64,000 bases of DNA from an uncultured Bacteroidota bacterium (GTDB taxonomy: Bacteria > Bacteroidota > Bacteroidia > Chitinophagales > LD1), in the NCBI GenBank assembly GCA_903861145.1, contig CAIOTH010000020.1:1-64000 (forward strand), in the 5' to 3' direction. The notes beneath the pieces were generated by a model. The model did not search any database, had not been told where the DNA came from, and worked only from the letters and a program-made list of their open reading frames with translations. The position numbers and the translations under genes were made by a program. Shown in pieces: positions 19,220 through 29,893 of this stretch (position 1 is the stretch's first letter; each line of letters starts with the position of its first letter).

Positions 19220-19783
19220 ATGAACTTTAAATTTCAACCCACATTTGTTTTAGTAAGTTGTTTATCATTCCTGTTATTTGATGCAGGTAATGCACAAGCC
19301 CAATCTACGTTTAAAGAAAATAAGGTGGGCCACGTTTACAGTATTTCCGTTCCCGATTATATGACCAAAACCAGCGGCCTCAACTCTGCTGCATCAGCAC
19401 AATACCAGGGTTTAACTAAAGAAGCTGCAACTTTGGTAATTGATGAAAGCAAAGAAAGCCTTGAATTGTTGAGCATGAAGTTTGCTTCTGTTCAGGAGTA
19501 TTTTGACTACCTGATGAAAACTTTTTTGCAGGACCAACAAGATAGGTATATCGGCAAGTCAAGAACATTTAAGGTGGGCGATATTAGCTTTGTACAGGCT
19601 GAGGCAAGCTGTTACCTTACCGACCAGAAATCGAAAATATTTTACCTCGAAACTATTGCCGAAACGCCCACTTATTACTATCAAATCCTTTCCTACTCTT
19701 GGGGCGATAAAAAGTCGTACGAAAAAGTGAAAGACGACCTCATGAAAATTGCAGCCAGCTTAAAAGAGGGCAACTGCCAATAA
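19220..19783 (+). CDS. Hypothetical secreted protein
   Basis: Signal peptide at MNFKFQPTFVLVSCLSFLLFDAGNAQAQ. Confidence 0.65.
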   Translation: MNFKFQPTFVLVSCLSFLLFDAGNAQAQSTFKENKVGHVYSISVPDYMTKTSGLNSAASAQYQGLTKEAATLVIDESKESLELLSMKFASVQEYFDYLMKTFLQDQQDRYIGKSRTFKVGDISFVQAEASCYLTDQKSKIFYLETIAETPTYYYQILSYSWGDKKSYEKVKDDLMKIAASLKEGNCQ

Positions 19784-19813
19784 CCTCGGTTCGTAAAGTG
19801 CTACCTTACAAAA

Positions 19814-20947
19814 TCAATTTAATAAGCTGTCTTTAACCGGCTGATTAGCGACTTTGCGCTTTGGCTTAATACAAAACAGGTATTTAACCCCTGCCTGTAC
19901 ATAAAAGCGAAAAACTTTTGGGTCCAATACCCGTTCATCTTTGGCCGGGTAGAAAATATTGAGGGGCACCGCAAGGGTTGGCAATAAAAAAATATCTACG
20001 TTTCTTATCCTCCAGTCAAAATTGATAGAAGGCTCCAGGTCCAGCAGCCCAAAAAAATCATTCACATTTTGTGTTCTTACCACAGTATCTTTTTTCGAAT
20101 CCTTTTTTACATCGCTTACGGCTAGTGCGCTTACAAAAGTGCGGTTGTCGTTGGCAAAATTAAAATTCATGGCAGGGGTTATGGTAAACTCCTTGGCACC
20201 TAAAAATTTATAAATAATAAACTCCTTTTTTAGTGATAGCACCAATTCTACCGATAGCTTTTCATCTGCCGGCAAACTAACGCTGTGGTCGCTACTCCAA
20301 AAAATATAAAATGCCGAGCTGAAAATGAGTTTCTTCCACACATCTACCGATGAAGTAATTGTCATGGTATTGTTCAGTAATATCCTCGATAGTGAACTAC
20401 CATAAGTATTAAAAGTGCGCTGATAACCAGCGCCAATAAACCAGCGCTTAAAAAAAGTATGGCCGTACCCCGCCGAGGGTGTTACTACCGGCACGGGCGT
20501 GGCATGCGCTATTTTATAATCAGTATAAAACGTGGTATTTAGTGCTGCATAAAAACCGTATTTGTGATAATACATTACGGTAGGATAGAACCCTACACCG
20601 GTCAACGCTATTACCTTACCCTTCGAGGTGCTCAGCGCTATTATCCTTCCGTTAATTAATTGCCGGCTCACAAAATCAAGCGACACTTCAACATGCGAAC
20701 TTCGGTCCATATTATAAACCGAAGTGTCAATCTTAATTTGCTTCGATGAGTTGATAACCTCCAGAAAATCGTATAAATCGTTTTTGAAAGAATCTTTGTA
20801 CTGCACAAACAATGCCTCATCTTCCGCACTCAACGAGTCTAGGTTTATCACTTTTGGCACGCTATCAGTACGCGTTTGCGCCCCCGAATTCATCGGGGAA
20901 ATAACTATCCCAATGGCTACTAAGATGAAGAAGGTAAACCTGCTCAT
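19814..20947 (-). CDS. Outer-membrane beta-barrel-like protein (DUF4421-like, tentative)
   Basis: Signal peptide and alternating hydrophobic beta-strand pattern. Confidence 0.5.
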   Translation of the reverse strand: MSRFTFFILVAIGIVISPMNSGAQTRTDSVPKVINLDSLSAEDEALFVQYKDSFKNDLYDFLEVINSSKQIKIDTSVYNMDRSSHVEVSLDFVSRQLINGRIIALSTSKGKVIALTGVGFYPTVMYYHKYGFYAALNTTFYTDYKIAHATPVPVVTPSAGYGHTFFKRWFIGAGYQRTFNTYGSSLSRILLNNTMTITSSVDVWKKLIFSSAFYIFWSSDHSVSLPADEKLSVELVLSLKKEFIIYKFLGAKEFTITPAMNFNFANDNRTFVSALAVSDVKKDSKKDTVVRTQNVNDFFGLLDLEPSINFDWRIRNVDIFLLPTLAVPLNIFYPAKDERVLDPKVFRFYVQAGVKYLFCIKPKRKVANQPVKDSLLN

Positions 20948-21032
20948 TATATTAATGACAAAAATATACCTGCGTAGTTTAACCGTATAATAAGTTACTA
21001 ACCTAACTTAGGTCAAAAAGAGGGGGTAAATT

Positions 21033-21470
21033 TTACTTCTTTAGGCGTTCCGCATGCCTTTTAAGGCCATCCTGCAGGCCCTTTTGCAGGCCCCGTTTTA
21101 CTATCCAGCCAACCAACGGTATTTTTGAACCAACTGTAATAGTATAGTGTAACGCCGACCTGTTGCCCGGTAAACTTTCAAACTGCATTTTGCCATAGTG
21201 GTGGTTAAGCGGGGTCCCTCTGCTTATTTTGTATTCAATCAACCTCGGTTTTTCCGATTTTTGAATAGTCTCTTCAAAAGCAAACAGCGGTATTTTTATT
21301 AGCCTAACCGAGCCTACCCCATTAATATTATTGTGTTCCGCGCTATCGCCTATTCGTACTACTTCCAACCCGTTAATCCTTCCAAAATTGGCATGGTCGT
21401 TAAAGGCCTCCCAGGCATGTTCAACCGGGGTATCAAACTCCTGGTATATTTTTATCTCATGTATTTTCAT
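21033..21470 (-). CDS. SRPBCC-superfamily (polyketide cyclase/START-like) protein
   Basis: [33 protein letters not shown]...[18 protein letters not shown]. Confidence 0.75.
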   Translation of the reverse strand: MKIHEIKIYQEFDTPVEHAWEAFNDHANFGRINGLEVVRIGDSAEHNNINGVGSVRLIKIPLFAFEETIQKSEKPRLIEYKISRGTPLNHHYGKMQFESLPGNRSALHYTITVGSKIPLVGWIVKRGLQKGLQDGLKRHAERLKK

Positions 21471-21775
21471 AACCGTGTATTTGTGGTGGTGGTGATATAA
21501 AGCAATGTTAAATTACCCTTTTTTATCGGTTGCGTGGCACTTGGCAGGCTAAAATAAAAAATAGCGCCTTTATCAATCTCGCCCTCTGCCCAAATCCTGC
21601 CCCCGCTACGGGTAATTATGCGGTGCACTAAGGCAAGGCCTATCCGTGTTCCTCCAAATTCATAATCATTAAGCAATCGCTTAAGCACCCCAAAAAGTTT
21701 GTCCTTGTATTTTATGGCAAACTCAGCCATAAACGACTGATTAAGTAGCCTGTTATGCAATAACCTGATATTCAC
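21467..21775 (-). pseudogene. C-terminal remnant of a sensor histidine kinase ATPase domain
   Basis: [60 protein letters not shown] aligns to the end of the intact kinase 29894-31249; N/G1 boxes and DHp domain absent. Confidence 0.8.
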
Positions 21776-21896
21776 TTATATTTGGCATAATACATCACCC
21801 ATAAACGACAAAATATTTAACAAGGCAATGAATGGCTTCTTTAATGATTCAACAGGTACCGCCATTTCGCTTTGACAGATAATACTTACAGCACCC

Positions 21897-24800
21897 ATGA
21901 AAAAAATTGCATTTTTAGTTCTCGCACTTGCCTTAATAAAGTTTTCTGTAGCACAGGTTCCGCAGGCTGTAAACTACCAGGCTGTGGCCCGCGATGCCGC
22001 AGGTAATCTTTTGACCAACCGCACTATTTCGGTTCGTTTTACTATTAACCAGGGCATTAACCCAGGCACCACCGAGTACCAGGAAACCCAGGTGCTGGTT
22101 ACCAACCAGTTTGGTTTGTTTACCGCAAAAATAGGAGAGGGGACGGTTGTGTTTGGCTCTTTCCCAAGCATTAACTGGGCAACAGGCAATAAATATTTGT
22201 TAGTAGAATTCGACCCTAACGGGGGAACTGCTTATACCCCCATGGGCTCTACCGAATTGGTGAGTGTGCCATATGCGCTGTACGCAGCAACTTCTGGGGG
22301 AACCGCTCTTCCCGGCCCTACAGGGGTTACAGGGGCTAATGGTGCTCCGGGTGCAATCGGTGCTAGTGGTCCGGCTGGCGCAACAGGTCCGGCTGGAGTT
22401 AATGGAGCAACCGGTACAGCGGGTCCCGCAGGGGTTAATGGTGCTACTGGCCCAACAGGGGCGGCAGGTGCACAAGGGGTAACGGGCTCAGGCGCTACCG
22501 GTGCAACCGGAAATAATGGAACCAATGGCGTAACGGGAGTAACAGGCCCAACAGGAAGTAATGGAACCCAAGGCGTAACCGGCGTAGGTGGAGGAGCAAC
22601 GGGCCCAACAGGTGCAACCGGAAGTAACGGAATAAATGGAGTTACGGGAGCGACTGGCGCTACAGGTAGTACGGGTACGCAAGGTACCACTGGTATTGGT
22701 GCCACAGGCCCTACAGGAAATAACGGGATTGATGGAAATACGGGTGTAACCGGCCCAACAGGTAGCATCGGTATTCAAGGCGCTACAGGTGTTGGAGTTA
22801 CCGGAGCAACCGGTAATAACGGAACCAATGGTGCTACCGGTGTTACGGGCCCAACGGGCAGTACAGGTAACCAGGGGGCAACTGGTGCTGGCGTAACAGG
22901 AACTACAGGTGCAACAGGCACGCAGGGCGTAACCGGTGTCGGCGGTGGAGCAACCGGCCCAACTGGTATAACAGGCGGCAATGGTGTTAACGGGGCAACG
23001 GGTGCTACCGGCACAACCGGCTCTAATGGAACGAATGGTACCAATGGTGTTACCGGTACGACAGGAAATAATGGAACAAACGGTGTAACCGGCCCAACCG
23101 GCGCTACGGGCAGTAATGGAGTTAATGGTTTAACCGGAGCAACCGGTGCTACAGGCGCGAATGGAACAAACGGAACAAACGGCGTTACCGGCACAACTGG
23201 CAACAATGGAACCAACGGCGTTACAGGCCCTACAGGCGCAACCGGTAGCAACGGAACAAATGGTGCGGTTGGCGCAACAGGTACTACCGGCACGGTAGGC
23301 GCAAACGGGGCTGTGGGTGCTACAGGTGCCACCGGCACCGCAGGAACCAACGGCGCTGTCGGCGCTACGGGCCATACAGGTGTTACCGGTTCTACCGGCG
23401 CAACGGGCATAACCGGTAGTACGGGTAACAATGGAACAAATGGTATAACGGGTGCTACAGGCGCAACCGGCAGTAACGGCACAAACGGTGCCACCGGCAC
23501 TACGGGTAGTAATGGCATTAATGGTGCTACCGGCGCTACAGGGGCCACAGGCAATAACGGAACTAATGGAACCAATGGTGCTACTGGCGTAACGGGCGCT
23601 ACCGGATCTAACGGTACTAACGGAGCCGTTGGCGCAACAGGATCGACCGGCTCCAATGGTAGCAACGGGGCCGCGGGCGCTACTGGAGCAACGGGAGCCA
23701 CCGGCAGTAATGGAACCAATGGTGCTATCGGTGCAACCGGAGCTAATGGAACTGCGGGGATTACCGGTATCACGGGTTCAACAGGGATTACCGGAAACAA
23801 CGGAACGAACGGTGTTACAGGTGCTGCCGGCGCAACTGGTTCGGCAGGAACTAACGGAGCGGTTGGTGCTACCGGTGTCACAGGCTCAACTGGAACGAAT
23901 GGAATAACCGGCGCTACCGGGGCCACGGGTTCAAGCGGCTCAGCAAATGCATGGGGGCTTACTGGCAACACTGGTACAACCGTTGGTACCAATTTTTTGG
24001 GCACCATCGATAATGTCGACTTTATGATTAAAGTAAATAGTCAGCAGGGCGGCATTATTGAGAATGTTAACACCAATCAATCCACCTCTTTTGGCTACCA
24101 GGCACTTAGTCACGAAACCACAAACAACGGAAACCATGATGTTGCTATTGGATACCAATCCCTGGACAATAACACAACGGGCCAGTTTAATACTGCCAAT
24201 GGTTCGGGTACACTTTTTAATAATACAACAGGCAGCAATAATACTGCGTATGGCTACCAATCGATATATAGCAACACCACGGGTGGTGGAAATGGCGCAT
24301 TTGGTATAACGCCTCTTTACAAAAATACTACCGGCAGTAACAACTTTGCTTTTGGCAGCAATGCGCTTTACAATAATACTACCGGTGGTGGTAACGATGC
24401 AACCGGCGTCTTTTCTCTATACGGCAACACTACCGGTAACTATAATAATGCTTATGGCATTCAATCCATGTATAGTAATACCATTGGTAATAGCAATGTT
24501 GCCACCGGTGATTGGGCGCTTTATTCTAATACCAACTTATCTAACCAGGTAGCTATCGGCGATTCAGCTTTATTCAGTCTTAACGGCGGGGCTGGTGGAA
24601 ATACCGCAGCGGGTAGCAAAGCTTTGTATATTAATACCACAGGGGGTAATAATACGGCCCATGGTTTTCATGCACTTCAAACTAATACTACCGGCAGCAA
24701 CAATACGGCTTTGGGGTACGCTGCCGATGTTTCAACAGCAGCGCTAAGCAACGCAACTGCAATTGGCGCCAATGCCAAAGTAGCCGAAAGTAACGCCTTG

Positions 24801-26519
24801 GTTTTAGGTGGCACCGCCGGTAGCCAGGTTACTGTTGGCATAGGCACGGCATCGCCCGACCTTACTACATATTTGGACGTTGAGGGCAAAGTAAAAATTG
24901 TAGATGGCACACAAGGCAATGGAAAAGTATTTACCAGCAATGCCGCTGGTATTGGCAGTTGGCAATCGTTGGTAGGTACTACGGGCGCAACCGGTAGTAC
25001 AGGTGCTAACGGCGCTACTGGTATTACCGGAGTAACAGGTACTAATGGAACTAACGGCGCCACCGGGGCTGCGGGCAGTGCAGGTGCTATAGGTGCCACA
25101 GGAGCCAATGGCGCAACGGGCCCTACCGGTCCTAGTGCTACAGCTAATGCCTGGGGCCTTACAGGTAACACGGGTATCGTAACACCAACCAACTTTTTAG
25201 GCACCATCAACAATGCCGACCTTGAGTTTAAAGTAAACAACACATTTTCGGGGCTAATTGATGTAGCGAATTTTCAAACATTTTTTGGCTACCAGGCAGG
25301 TAGCGCTTCAACTACGGGTACAAATAATACAGGTATTGGTTCCGGGGCTCTTAGCCTCGCTACCAGTGCCGCATACAATACAGCGGTGGGGGCGGGTGCT
25401 CTTGCGGCTGTTACAAATGCGCAGTTTAATACAGGCATCGGATACGATGCACTCCCGGTTAATACGGCAAGCCAAAATACGGCCCTTGGTGCCTATGCTT
25501 TATACAGTAATGTGGGCGGTGGCGATAACGTATCAATTGGGTTTGCTTCGCTGGCGCAAAACGTGGTGGGTACTGATAATACCGCCGTTGGTTTCCAGGC
25601 GCTTAATAACGTTAACGGTAGTACTAATACCGCCGTAGGCTCCTACGCATTAAGTAATAACACGTCCGATGGTAATACAGCCGTGGGGTATCAATCGTTA
25701 AGCAATAATACCTCCAGTACTGGTAATGCCGCTCTTGGTTTCAATTCATTATTTACTAACAGCAGCGGGTATCAAAATACTACGGCCGGGTACAAAAGCC
25801 TTTACCTTAACACCACCGGTTATAATAATACCGCTATGGGTTACCTCGCTTCGCAAACTAACGCTACCGGTTTCGATAATACAATTATAGGCTCATCTGC
25901 CGATGTGGCTACAAACGCGTTAAGTAATACTACTGCATTAGGTTATGGAGCCAGTGTTTCGACAAGTAATACTATTGTGTTAGGCAATAATTTAGTATCG
26001 ACACTTAGATGTAACACTACTACAATTCTGACTTTAAGTGATATACGGTTTAAGAAAAATGTAAACGATGAAATCCACGGCCTTGATTTTATTATGAAAT
26101 TAAGACCTATTACCTACAATCTTGACATAAGAAAGCTCAACAGGTTTACGTATGGTGCCGATGGCGACACTCTATTTAGAGGTGATTTTTATAATAAAAG
26201 CATTAATGATAAAGAGCATATACTCTACAGCGGCTTCAGTGCCCAGCAGGTTGAAGAAGCTGCCCATAACATTGGCTACGATTTTAGCGGTGTGGCTAAG
26301 CCTGAAAACGATAGAAGCACATACGGTCTTAGCTACAGTGACTTTGTAGTGCCTTTGGTTAAGTCAATACAAGAACAGCAAAAAATGATTGAAGGCCAGC
26401 AAAAGCTGATTGATGCACAACAAAAATCGGCATTTGACCAAAAAGCAATCAATGAAAAACTGCTGCAGCGCCTGGATGAATTGCAAAAGGAAGTTGAGCT
26501 GCTGAAAGAGAGAAAATAG
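21897..26519 (+). CDS. Collagen-like / YadA-head-like / Peptidase_S74 (intramolecular chaperone of endosialidase) surface fibre
   Basis: Signal peptide; long Gly-X-Thr arrays ([13 protein letters not shown]); GNNTAxGYQAL head repeats; C-term [29 protein letters not shown]...[12 protein letters not shown]...[16 protein letters not shown]. Confidence 0.9.
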   Translation: MKKIAFLVLALALIKFSVAQVPQAVNYQAVARDAAGNLLTNRTISVRFTINQGINPGTTEYQETQVLVTNQFGLFTAKIGEGTVVFGSFPSINWATGNKYLLVEFDPNGGTAYTPMGSTELVSVPYALYAATSGGTALPGPTGVTGANGAPGAIGASGPAGATGPAGVNGATGTAGPAGVNGATGPTGAAGAQGVTGSGATGATGNNGTNGVTGVTGPTGSNGTQGVTGVGGGATGPTGATGSNGINGVTGATGATGSTGTQGTTGIGATGPTGNNGIDGNTGVTGPTGSIGIQGATGVGVTGATGNNGTNGATGVTGPTGSTGNQGATGAGVTGTTGATGTQGVTGVGGGATGPTGITGGNGVNGATGATGTTGSNGTNGTNGVTGTTGNNGTNGVTGPTGATGSNGVNGLTGATGATGANGTNGTNGVTGTTGNNGTNGVTGPTGATGSNGTNGAVGATGTTGTVGANGAVGATGATGTAGTNGAVGATGHTGVTGSTGATGITGSTGNNGTNGITGATGATGSNGTNGATGTTGSNGINGATGATGATGNNGTNGTNGATGVTGATGSNGTNGAVGATGSTGSNGSNGAAGATGATGATGSNGTNGAIGATGANGTAGITGITGSTGITGNNGTNGVTGAAGATGSAGTNGAVGATGVTGSTGTNGITGATGATGSSGSANAWGLTGNTGTTVGTNFLGTIDNVDFMIKVNSQQGGIIENVNTNQSTSFGYQALSHETTNNGNHDVAIGYQSLDNNTTGQFNTANGSGTLFNNTTGSNNTAYGYQSIYSNTTGGGNGAFGITPLYKNTTGSNNFAFGSNALYNNTTGGGNDATGVFSLYGNTTGNYNNAYGIQSMYSNTIGNSNVATGDWALYSNTNLSNQVAIGDSALFSLNGGAGGNTAAGSKALYINTTGGNNTAHGFHALQTNTTGSNNTALGYAADVSTAALSNATAIGANAKVAESNALVLGGTAGSQVTVGIGTASPDLTTYLDVEGKVKIVDGTQGNGKVFTSNAAGIGSWQSLVGTTGATGSTGANGATGITGVTGTNGTNGATGAAGSAGAIGATGANGATGPTGPSATANAWGLTGNTGIVTPTNFLGTINNADLEFKVNNTFSGLIDVANFQTFFGYQAGSASTTGTNNTGIGSGALSLATSAAYNTAVGAGALAAVTNAQFNTGIGYDALPVNTASQNTALGAYALYSNVGGGDNVSIGFASLAQNVVGTDNTAVGFQALNNVNGSTNTAVGSYALSNNTSDGNTAVGYQSLSNNTSSTGNAALGFNSLFTNSSGYQNTTAGYKSLYLNTTGYNNTAMGYLASQTNATGFDNTIIGSSADVATNALSNTTALGYGASVSTSNTIVLGNNLVSTLRCNTTTILTLSDIRFKKNVNDEIHGLDFIMKLRPITYNLDIRKLNRFTYGADGDTLFRGDFYNKSINDKEHILYSGFSAQQVEEAAHNIGYDFSGVAKPENDRSTYGLSYSDFVVPLVKSIQEQQKMIEGQQKLIDAQQKSAFDQKAINEKLLQRLDELQKEVELLKERK
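22300..23945 (+). repeat. Main collagen-like Gly-X-Y coding repeat (9/18-nt based); second short block at ~24978-25140
   Basis: Dense ggn-nnn-acn triplets on reading. Confidence 0.85.
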
Positions 26520-26620
26520 TGCTTTTCGGGGTTAATTTTGGTGAGATAATATTTTTTCGGAAAAGAGAGTTTTAATTGTACCTTTATCCATATTTCAAAA
26601 AATTTAATACCTGAATAAGT

Positions 26621-29053
26621 ATGAGAAAACTCTACACCCTCGTCCTTCTATTCTTATGTCAGCAATTGTGGAGTCAAAACAACGTGGGTATCGGTATAGC
26701 CAACCCCGATGCCAGCGCCATATTAGACCTCACTTCTAGTAACAAAGGTTTTTTAGTTCCGCGTATGCCATCGGCACAACGTACCACCATTGCCGGCCCT
26801 GCCAAAGGCCTTATGGTGTACGATACCGATAGCAACTGCACATTTTTCTATACCGGCAGCGCATGGCAAAATATGTGTGTATCAACCGGCGGCGGTAAAA
26901 TAGATAGTGTGTATTACAGCAGCAACGGCACCATAACCGTGGTAGATGGCAACGGCGCAAGCAAAACAACAACCCTTTCAGGTTGGCTTACCACGGGTAA
27001 CCAGGGTACATCGGCTGCAACAAATTTTGTTGGCACTACCGATGCACAAGATCTGGTAGTAAAAAGCAACAATACTGAAGTTATGCGTGCTACTACTTCA
27101 GGGTCTGTAGGCATTAATCAACCTGCGCCCAATGCCGGTGCGGTGCTTGATGTTACATCCACAAACAAAGGCGTATTAATTCCGCGAACCAAAGTTGCAC
27201 TTATAACAGCCCCAACACTCGGCTTAATGATTTTCGATACCGACTCTAACTGTTTTTGCTATTATGGCGCCGCCGGTTGGAAAAACCTCTGTGGTTCTAC
27301 CAACGCTTGGCAACTTACCGGCAATTCCGGAACCAGCTCGGCCGTTAACTTTGCGGGCACTACCGATGCGCAGGACTTTGTTTTGCGTTCTAACAGTACG
27401 GAGGTACTTCGGGCTACAAAAAATGGTGCCGTGGGCATTAACCAGCCGGCACCAAACAATAACGCAATTCTCGATATTCAAAGCACTAGTAAAGGCGTTA
27501 TTTTCCCAAGCCTTACCACAGCCCAGCGCGATGCCATTGTCGGTCCGGCGGTTGGTTTAACTATCTATAATAATACCCTCAACGTTCACCAGTTTTGGAA
27601 TGGAACCTGTTGGGTTAACGTAGGCCAAACCGTTTGCTCATTTGCGTACACTTCCTCATTAAGTCACCCTAACGATTGCTTATTACGCACCAACTTTAAT
27701 AGCGTTTCCGATACTATTACCGTTAGCCTTGTATCAGGCACCGCTGCGCCCGTAATACTTTCTGCATCAGGCGTGCCTGCAGGTGTGTTGGTTAACTTTT
27801 CAAATAGCTACGTAACGCCTACAGCCACTTCTATCGTTACATTTACAGCTTTGCCAAGTGCAGCCATCGGCACATTTACAATCACCATTCTTGCGGCCTC
27901 AGGTTCAACTATTCAAACCCTAACTTATACACTTACCGTTTACGATTACAACTTAACGGTTAACCCGGCCCGCGATACTGTTAACCAGCTGGGCTTTGCC
28001 CCCAACCATTTAACTGCAGTAACTACGGTTTCAATGGCTAATCCCGGTGCGTGTGGTGCAACCAACACTACAGCTATTTTAACAGTGGCTGGCGTTCCAT
28101 CGGGTGTAACGGCAACTTATGGTAATCCAACTTTGGTGGTTCCGGGCAGTACTTCGCTAACATTCACTTCATCCTCTTGTGCTGCGGTAGGCACATATGT
28201 AATAACTGTAATTGCAACATTGGGCGCCGTTCAAACAACCACTAACTATACTTTGGTAGTTGCCCCATCAATCATGAACATTACCGCATCTGCTCAAAAT
28301 ATCAATTTATGGGCTTTGGCGGGTTCACCCAACTGTCCTGTTAACCTAACTGTAAATATCGCCGCTGGCGTAACTATAGGTAGCGATACCACGGCTTCGC
28401 CGGCCTTAAACACTGGTAACTTTGCGGGCGGCTCTCAAATAACGCTCAACAATGCAGGTACAATCGCCGGGGCCGGTGGTAATGGCGGTAACGACCAGGA
28501 CGTAGGCTTGTTATCTACCTGTGCTTATGTTAACGGCACAAATGGTGGCGATGCTATTTCCCTTGGGTCTGCCGGGGTTACTATTAATAACACGGGTGTT
28601 ATAGGTGGTGGCGGCGGCGGCGGCGGCGTAGGCGGTAGCTTAAATGCAGCCAACGGATGTTTACAAGGCTATGATGGCACTGGTGGCGGCGGTGGCGCGG
28701 GTACGTTATCTGGCCGTGGTGGTGTAGCGGGTGGCTCAGCATTAAATATCACTCCTTGCATGGCGGGTAACAATGGAACCCTTATGACTGGCGGTACTGG
28801 CGGCGTAATTACTGGTTGTGGTGTAAGTTGCACCTTTAGCTTTGGTACAACTTATTATCCCGGAAAAGGCGGAAACGGTGGCGCGCTAGGTCAGCCCGGC
28901 CAGGCAGGCACGGCCCAACAAGGCATTACAGTGTTAAGCGGCACAGGCTTCTGTAACCCCGGCACAGGTGGCGCTGCGGGATGCCCTGTTAGGGCCAATA
29001 CATATTCATATACAGCTACAGGCACGCCTTTGGTAGGCACACCTTGTCCTTAG
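26621..29053 (+). CDS. Modular surface protein with repeated 'GNxGT..TNFxGTTDAQDxVxxSN' modules and glycine-rich C-terminus
   Basis: Signal peptide; three related GI(A/N)xPxPxAxxILDxxSxxKGxLxPR modules; GGGGGGGVGGSLN...GGGGGAGTLSGRGG tail; no recognisable T9SS CTD. Confidence 0.8.
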   Translation: MRKLYTLVLLFLCQQLWSQNNVGIGIANPDASAILDLTSSNKGFLVPRMPSAQRTTIAGPAKGLMVYDTDSNCTFFYTGSAWQNMCVSTGGGKIDSVYYSSNGTITVVDGNGASKTTTLSGWLTTGNQGTSAATNFVGTTDAQDLVVKSNNTEVMRATTSGSVGINQPAPNAGAVLDVTSTNKGVLIPRTKVALITAPTLGLMIFDTDSNCFCYYGAAGWKNLCGSTNAWQLTGNSGTSSAVNFAGTTDAQDFVLRSNSTEVLRATKNGAVGINQPAPNNNAILDIQSTSKGVIFPSLTTAQRDAIVGPAVGLTIYNNTLNVHQFWNGTCWVNVGQTVCSFAYTSSLSHPNDCLLRTNFNSVSDTITVSLVSGTAAPVILSASGVPAGVLVNFSNSYVTPTATSIVTFTALPSAAIGTFTITILAASGSTIQTLTYTLTVYDYNLTVNPARDTVNQLGFAPNHLTAVTTVSMANPGACGATNTTAILTVAGVPSGVTATYGNPTLVVPGSTSLTFTSSSCAAVGTYVITVIATLGAVQTTTNYTLVVAPSIMNITASAQNINLWALAGSPNCPVNLTVNIAAGVTIGSDTTASPALNTGNFAGGSQITLNNAGTIAGAGGNGGNDQDVGLLSTCAYVNGTNGGDAISLGSAGVTINNTGVIGGGGGGGGVGGSLNAANGCLQGYDGTGGGGGAGTLSGRGGVAGGSALNITPCMAGNNGTLMTGGTGGVITGCGVSCTFSFGTTYYPGKGGNGGALGQPGQAGTAQQGITVLSGTGFCNPGTGGAAGCPVRANTYSYTATGTPLVGTPCP

Positions 29054-29074
29054 TTATTAGGTTATAGTATATAT

Positions 29075-29114
29075 AGAGCCACGATTACGGATAATTGCCC
29101 GTTTTCGTGGCTCT
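29075..29114 (+). terminator. Intrinsic terminator-like hairpin
   Basis: 10-bp perfect stem agagccacga/tcgtggctct directly after stop of 26621-29053. Confidence 0.65.
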
Positions 29115-29279
29115 TATAATATATAAACGGAGCTTTTTTATGACTTAACTCACCCTTTAGATTTATTTCTGCCAATTCATGTAACCAATTACAACGGTTT
29201 CCCGTAGGACAATGTAGGGATGCAGATACACAAGCTGCAAGTAGTATTAAACGAAGCGCGATTTTTTAAATACTTAGTT

Positions 29280-29885
29280 ATGAGAAAGCTTTTACTCACA
29301 TGCTGGTTACTGGTACTTGCCGGCGGAATATGTTACCTCTTTTGGTATCATGACTGGAAGTATAGCTTGCCTACTGCGGTTCCTCAAAACTATGTAGATG
29401 TAAAAGTGGGCCAACAGATAAATATAGATGGACAGATAGCGGTAGCAAAAGGCAAACCTGCCTTTATACATTTCTTTAACCCTGAGTGCCCATGCTCAAA
29501 ATTTAATGTCCCGCACTTTAATTCGTTGGTAAGAAAATATGGAAAGCAAATTGATTTTTCAGTTGTGGTAGTTAACCTTAATAAGGATAAATCTTATACA
29601 GCCGAAGAAATTCAGAACAAATTCGATATAACCGTTCCCGTATCGTTCGATTCTACAATAGCAGCTAAATGCGGTGTTTATTCAACACCGCAGGCGGTAT
29701 TAATTGATACCGACCATAAATTGTATTACCGGGGTAATTATAACCGTGCCCGTTACTGCACCGATACTAAAAGCAATTTCGCCCAAATGGCAATCGACTC
29801 TTTATTGAATAACAATACTAAACCGGTCTTCAGCCAGTATGCCTTAAAAGCATATGGCTGCCAGGCTCCATTTTGTAATAAATAA
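29280..29885 (+). CDS. Membrane-anchored thioredoxin-fold (redoxin/AhpC-TSA-like) protein
   Basis: AFIHFFNPECPCSKFNVPHFNSLVRKYG...VPVSFDSTIAAKCGVYSTPQAVLID. Confidence 0.75.
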   Translation: MRKLLLTCWLLVLAGGICYLFWYHDWKYSLPTAVPQNYVDVKVGQQINIDGQIAVAKGKPAFIHFFNPECPCSKFNVPHFNSLVRKYGKQIDFSVVVVNLNKDKSYTAEEIQNKFDITVPVSFDSTIAAKCGVYSTPQAVLIDTDHKLYYRGNYNRARYCTDTKSNFAQMAIDSLLNNNTKPVFSQYALKAYGCQAPFCNK

Positions 29886-29893
29886 ATAAAACC

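Noticed and set aside
22300-23945. Possible CRISPR-like repeat array
   Set aside because: Repeat is a continuous in-frame Gly-X-Y coding repeat with no constant direct repeat separated by unique spacers
22775-24007. 410-aa minus-strand ORF of PVAPVAPV repeats (and similar 22232-22768, 24677-25243)
   Set aside because: Antisense shadow of the Gly-X-Thr collagen repeat; composition is forced by the sense strand and no signal or start context supports it
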